Shown here: piece after piece, positions 61,958-64,000 of the stretch
Numbering within the stretch: position 1 is the first letter of the stretch
How the letters are laid out: each line of letters begins with the position of its first letter
Source: Clostridium sp. OF03-18AA
GTDB taxonomy: Bacteria > Bacillota > Clostridia > Lachnospirales > Lachnospiraceae
DNA: 64,000 nucleotides
Assembly (NCBI RefSeq): GCF_003478035.1
Contig: NZ_QUEP01000002.1
Span: forward strand, 320,334-384,333
Direction of reading: 5' to 3'
The notes under the pieces: generated by a model
Told to the model about the DNA's origin: nothing
Databases searched by the model: none
Seen by the model: only the letters and a program-made list of their open reading frames with translations
Translations under genes and position numbers: made by a program

Positions 61958-62101
61958 CGAGGTAATAGGGAGTTTACAGATTCCAAAAAGATATTTCAAA
62001 CAAAGTAATAAATATGAATAGTCCGTTTTATTGGACAGCATTTGTGTTATGATAAGGGTACAAAGAAAAACAAATCAGCAATCTTTAAGGAGGGCGCCGG
62101 T

Positions 62102-62290
62102 ATGAAGTGGAAGGATTTTAACGGTGATGGAAAAATTGATGCAACTGAAAGATTCTTATGGGATGAATTAATGTGTACCAGCAAAGAGGAACACGAGGCT
62201 CTTTTTGGAGATGCCGGAGATTTCGATGAAGATGATGACGACGAGGATGACATTGACTTCGATGATTGTGATATGGATGATGACTTCTAA
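62102..62290 (+). CDS. Small acidic EF-hand-like protein
   Basis: The 62-residue protein starts MKWKDFNGDGKIDATERFLWDELM, with an EF-hand/dockerin-type calcium loop (D-x-N-x-D-G-x-I-D-x-x-E). The C-terminal 25 residues are nearly all Asp and Glu. AAGGAGGG precedes the ATG. It is likely cytoplasmic (no signal peptide). Function unknown; calcium binding is inferred from the loop. Confidence 0.75.
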   Translation: MKWKDFNGDGKIDATERFLWDELMCTSKEEHEALFGDAGDFDEDDDDEDDIDFDDCDMDDDF

Positions 62291-62381
62291 ATAGCAATAT
62301 TATAGGAAACAATGGAAGAGGATGAATGCTCAGATCAGCTGACATTCATCCTTCTTTGAAATTGAGAACCAAATTCCGTAG

Positions 62382-62936
62382 TTATGAAAAATTGTTCTCT
62401 GTCGAGAGATACTGTACGGGGACTTCTTTTGTCAGCCACACTCCGTTTGTCGATAAATAAAACAGGTAGCCATCCGCAGACATCGATTTAGCATCAATCC
62501 GATAGATAACCGGTTTCCCGTGTCGCCTTCCGACGGTTCTCGCGGTGTCAATGTCTTTGGACAGGTGGACGTACAGTCTGGACTTAGGGATCAGCCCGAT
62601 TTGGTTAATGGATTCCACATATTTTTCTCCGGTGCCGTGCCACAGGATGTTCGGCGGGATTTTTTGTTCCAATTCCACATCGACATGAATGGAGTGCCCC
62701 TGGTTTGCCCGTATCAGGGTTTTGTTCTCATTAAAGGAGTATCGCTGCTTGGAGTCCGTCCGAACAATCTCCTCCAGCATCTCCATATCAAATTTTCGCG
62801 TTTTTGCAATCCCGGCAATCAGTTCATCCACACGAGCCCAGCCGTGTTCATCCAGCTGGATCCCAATGGATTCCGGATGGTGACGCAGGATACGGGAAAT
62901 GAATTTGCTTGTTCCTGTATTATCTTGTGGCTTCAT
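62382..62936 (-). CDS. kptA: RNA 2'-phosphotransferase (KptA/Tpt1 family)
   Basis: The 184-residue enzyme removes a 2'-phosphate at an RNA splice junction by transfer to NAD+. Conserved parts are KFISRILRHHPESIGI (11-26), RANQGHSI (76-83), LWHGT (98-102) and HLSKD with RRHGKPVIYRID. ATG 62936 with AAGGAAATA upstream is used; the frame extends 21 codons further without a site. It is cotranscribed with the gene at 62962. Bacterial members have no known intron partner and may serve RNA repair or ADP-ribosylation. Confidence 0.95.
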   Translation of the reverse strand: MKPQDNTGTSKFISRILRHHPESIGIQLDEHGWARVDELIAGIAKTRKFDMEMLEEIVRTDSKQRYSFNENKTLIRANQGHSIHVDVELEQKIPPNILWHGTGEKYVESINQIGLIPKSRLYVHLSKDIDTARTVGRRHGKPVIYRIDAKSMSADGYLFYLSTNGVWLTKEVPVQYLSTENNFS

Positions 62937-62961
62937 ATTTGTATTTCCTTTCCGTAAAATT

Positions 62962-63243
62962 TTATGAGAGAAGAACGGTATCATCAAACAGCATTCCAAG
63001 TTCTTTCATATGTTCGTTGAACTGATTGACGATCCGTTCCGCCGGCGAGTAAAAGCCGAGCCCTTCAGAAAGCAGAACTGCACGTCCTGCGACATTGTGT
63101 TCAGCCAGAAACATTGCAAGAGAACTCACGACAAGGTTGGTATCGTCCAGTGATTCCAGCCAGACATGCAGATTTCTTGGAAAGTCTGGATCGTCAAAAT
63201 AAAGGTCACATCCCCATTCCCCGTTGTTCATGCTCATCTTCAT
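62962..63243 (-). CDS. Small protein upstream of kptA, unknown function
   Basis: The 93-residue acidic protein starts MKMSMNNGEWGCDLYFDDPDFPRNLHVWLESLDDTNLVVSSLAMFLAEHNVAGRAVLLSEGLGFYSPAERIV. No family recognised. It ends 25 bases before kptA on the same strand, suggesting a two-gene operon. Confidence 0.65.
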   Translation of the reverse strand: MKMSMNNGEWGCDLYFDDPDFPRNLHVWLESLDDTNLVVSSLAMFLAEHNVAGRAVLLSEGLGFYSPAERIVNQFNEHMKELGMLFDDTVLLS

Positions 63244-63393
63244 TTAGAAATCCCCTTCAATATTAGTGATAGTTCTATCATAACGGAAGACAAGTGTTTT
63301 GCCAATAATGCAAATTTATCTTCCATAATTCTACCAGAAAAGAGCAAACAATATTTTCAGAATGCAAAATTTCATTGCCACCTTCAAAACTAA

Positions 63394-63422
63394 TTGTCGT
63401 TTATGTAAACGCATTGTATAAT
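63394..63422 (+). promoter_or_regulatory. Promoter and operator of the HTH regulator
   Basis: TTGTCG (63394-63399), a 17-base spacer and TATAAT (63417-63422). A palindrome GTTTATGTAAAC (63399-63410) lies in the spacer, where a bound regulator would block RNA polymerase, so autorepression is likely. The rest of 63244-63393 shows no gene. Confidence 0.8.
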
Positions 63423-63496
63423 GGACTTGATTAACATAACGCACAAAACTGCAAAATATGGCAGATGATCACAAATTATGCGGAGAGGGTGAAAAC

Positions 63497-63727
63497 GTGG
63501 CAATCAGTTACAACAAGTTATGGAAACTGCTTATTGATAAAAACATGAAAAAGATGGACTTGCGTAATGCTGCCGGAATATCTACGAATGCCCTGGCGAA
63601 GCTGGGTAAAAACAAAAACGTAAGCACAGGCATTATGGAAAAAATATGCCTCGCCCTGAACTGTCAGGTAGAAGATATTATGGAAATTACAGATTCGGAA
63701 GACAGCGTAAAGAGAGAAGAAAAATGA
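63497..63727 (+). CDS. Small XRE-type helix-turn-helix regulator
   Basis: The 76-residue protein has one Cro/C1-type domain: MAISYNKLWKLLIDKNMKKMDLRNAAGISTNALAKLGKNKNVSTGIMEKICLALNCQVEDIMEI. It resembles YozG-like regulators. GTG 63497 follows GGAGAGGGTGA. It overlaps the next frame as ATGA. Confidence 0.9.
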   Translation: MAISYNKLWKLLIDKNMKKMDLRNAAGISTNALAKLGKNKNVSTGIMEKICLALNCQVEDIMEITDSEDSVKREEK

Positions 63728-64000
63728 TTAAATAAATTTGTAAGAAATGTAACCTGAATACAGAAACATCTACCTGTCCTGTTTGTGGAGAACGGACAGA
63801 AGTGGAGAATGCAACTGTTTTCTGGTGTGATGACTGTAACATCCCATTATATGATGAAATTTGTCCTATCTGTGGGAAGCAGGCCCGCCGGATCGGTTCG
63901 GATTTAAGACCGGTATTTCCAGAAGAACGACTGCTGTTAGAGATCATGCTGGGAGAACCTTTTAACAAGAATCAGCAAGAATTCTCCCACCTCTATAGGT
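63724..64000 (+). CDS. PAPS-reductase-like protein, N-terminal part, start uncertain
   Basis: The ATG at 63724 overlaps the regulator stop, but the fourth codon is TAA (63733-63735). After it the same frame runs open to the window end: ICKKCNLNTETSTCPVCGERTEVENATVFWCDDCNIPLYDEICPICGK, three CxxC zinc knuckles. It continues DLRPVFPEERLLLEIMLGEPF, which is the usual start of Firmicutes phosphoadenosine-phosphosulfate-reductase-like proteins. Either a nonsense mutation disrupts codon 4, or translation starts at a non-ATG codon downstream. The 3' end is outside the window. Confidence 0.6.

Overview
The window looks like a chromosome segment of a Gram-positive anaerobe of the class Clostridia, most likely family Lachnospiraceae. 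I infer this from the housekeeping block at 46.4-55.2 kb: the TIGR03960/TIGR03936 radical-SAM pair, RNase G, then rplU-prp-rpmA-obg-yhbY-nadD-yqeK-rsfS. In that block L27 carries the Firmicutes-type N-terminal extension cleaved by Prp. No rRNA, tRNA or CRISPR array was seen.

1-24.3 kb is most of a prophage with a contractile (myovirus or PBSX/XkdK type) tail, all on the plus strand. The order is terminase large subunit, portal, minor head protein fused to a zincin, scaffold, coat, connectors, sheath, tube, tail chaperone with a -1 frameshift, tape measure, LysM protein, hub, baseplate proteins, tail fibre, holin and lysozyme. Just after the fibre gene is a diversity-generating retroelement (DGR). 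The fibre ends in a variable repeat (20446-20562). A template repeat follows 228 bp downstream (20674-20790), and then a reverse transcriptase. All 22 differences between the repeats fall on adenines of the template. The integrase and left end lie outside the window.

25.4-36.25 kb is a 10.9-kb block on the minus strand that appears to be one mobile unit. A single operon encodes HsdM, HsdS, a membrane-anchored unknown protein, a GHKL-ATPase protein with a C-terminal HExxH motif, HsdR and, translationally coupled at the end, an ISL3-family transposase. Perfect 19-bp inverted repeats (CGCAATAAGTGGTTGAAAA) bound the block. Each end carries four inward-facing copies or short forms of that motif, and one copy supplies the -35 box of the hsd promoter. 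I regard this type I restriction-modification transposon as the most unusual feature of the window.

36.5-46.3 kb holds a LysR regulator divergent from a peptide or amino-acid utilisation cluster: YfcC-type carrier, M28 peptidase broken by an in-frame TAG, M20 amidohydrolase and CitMHS-type carrier. An OmpR-type two-component system follows, whose kinase has a degenerate receiver domain. 46.4-55.2 kb is the conserved housekeeping block.

55.2-64 kb is a patchwork accessory region: acetyltransferase, hydrolase, RlaP-like nucleotidyltransferase, RNA 2'-phosphotransferase, PHP phosphoesterase, small membrane proteins, a VbhA-like antitoxin without a toxin, and gene remnants (Fic/Doc, TniQ, BspA-like). 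It ends inside a PAPS-reductase-like gene.
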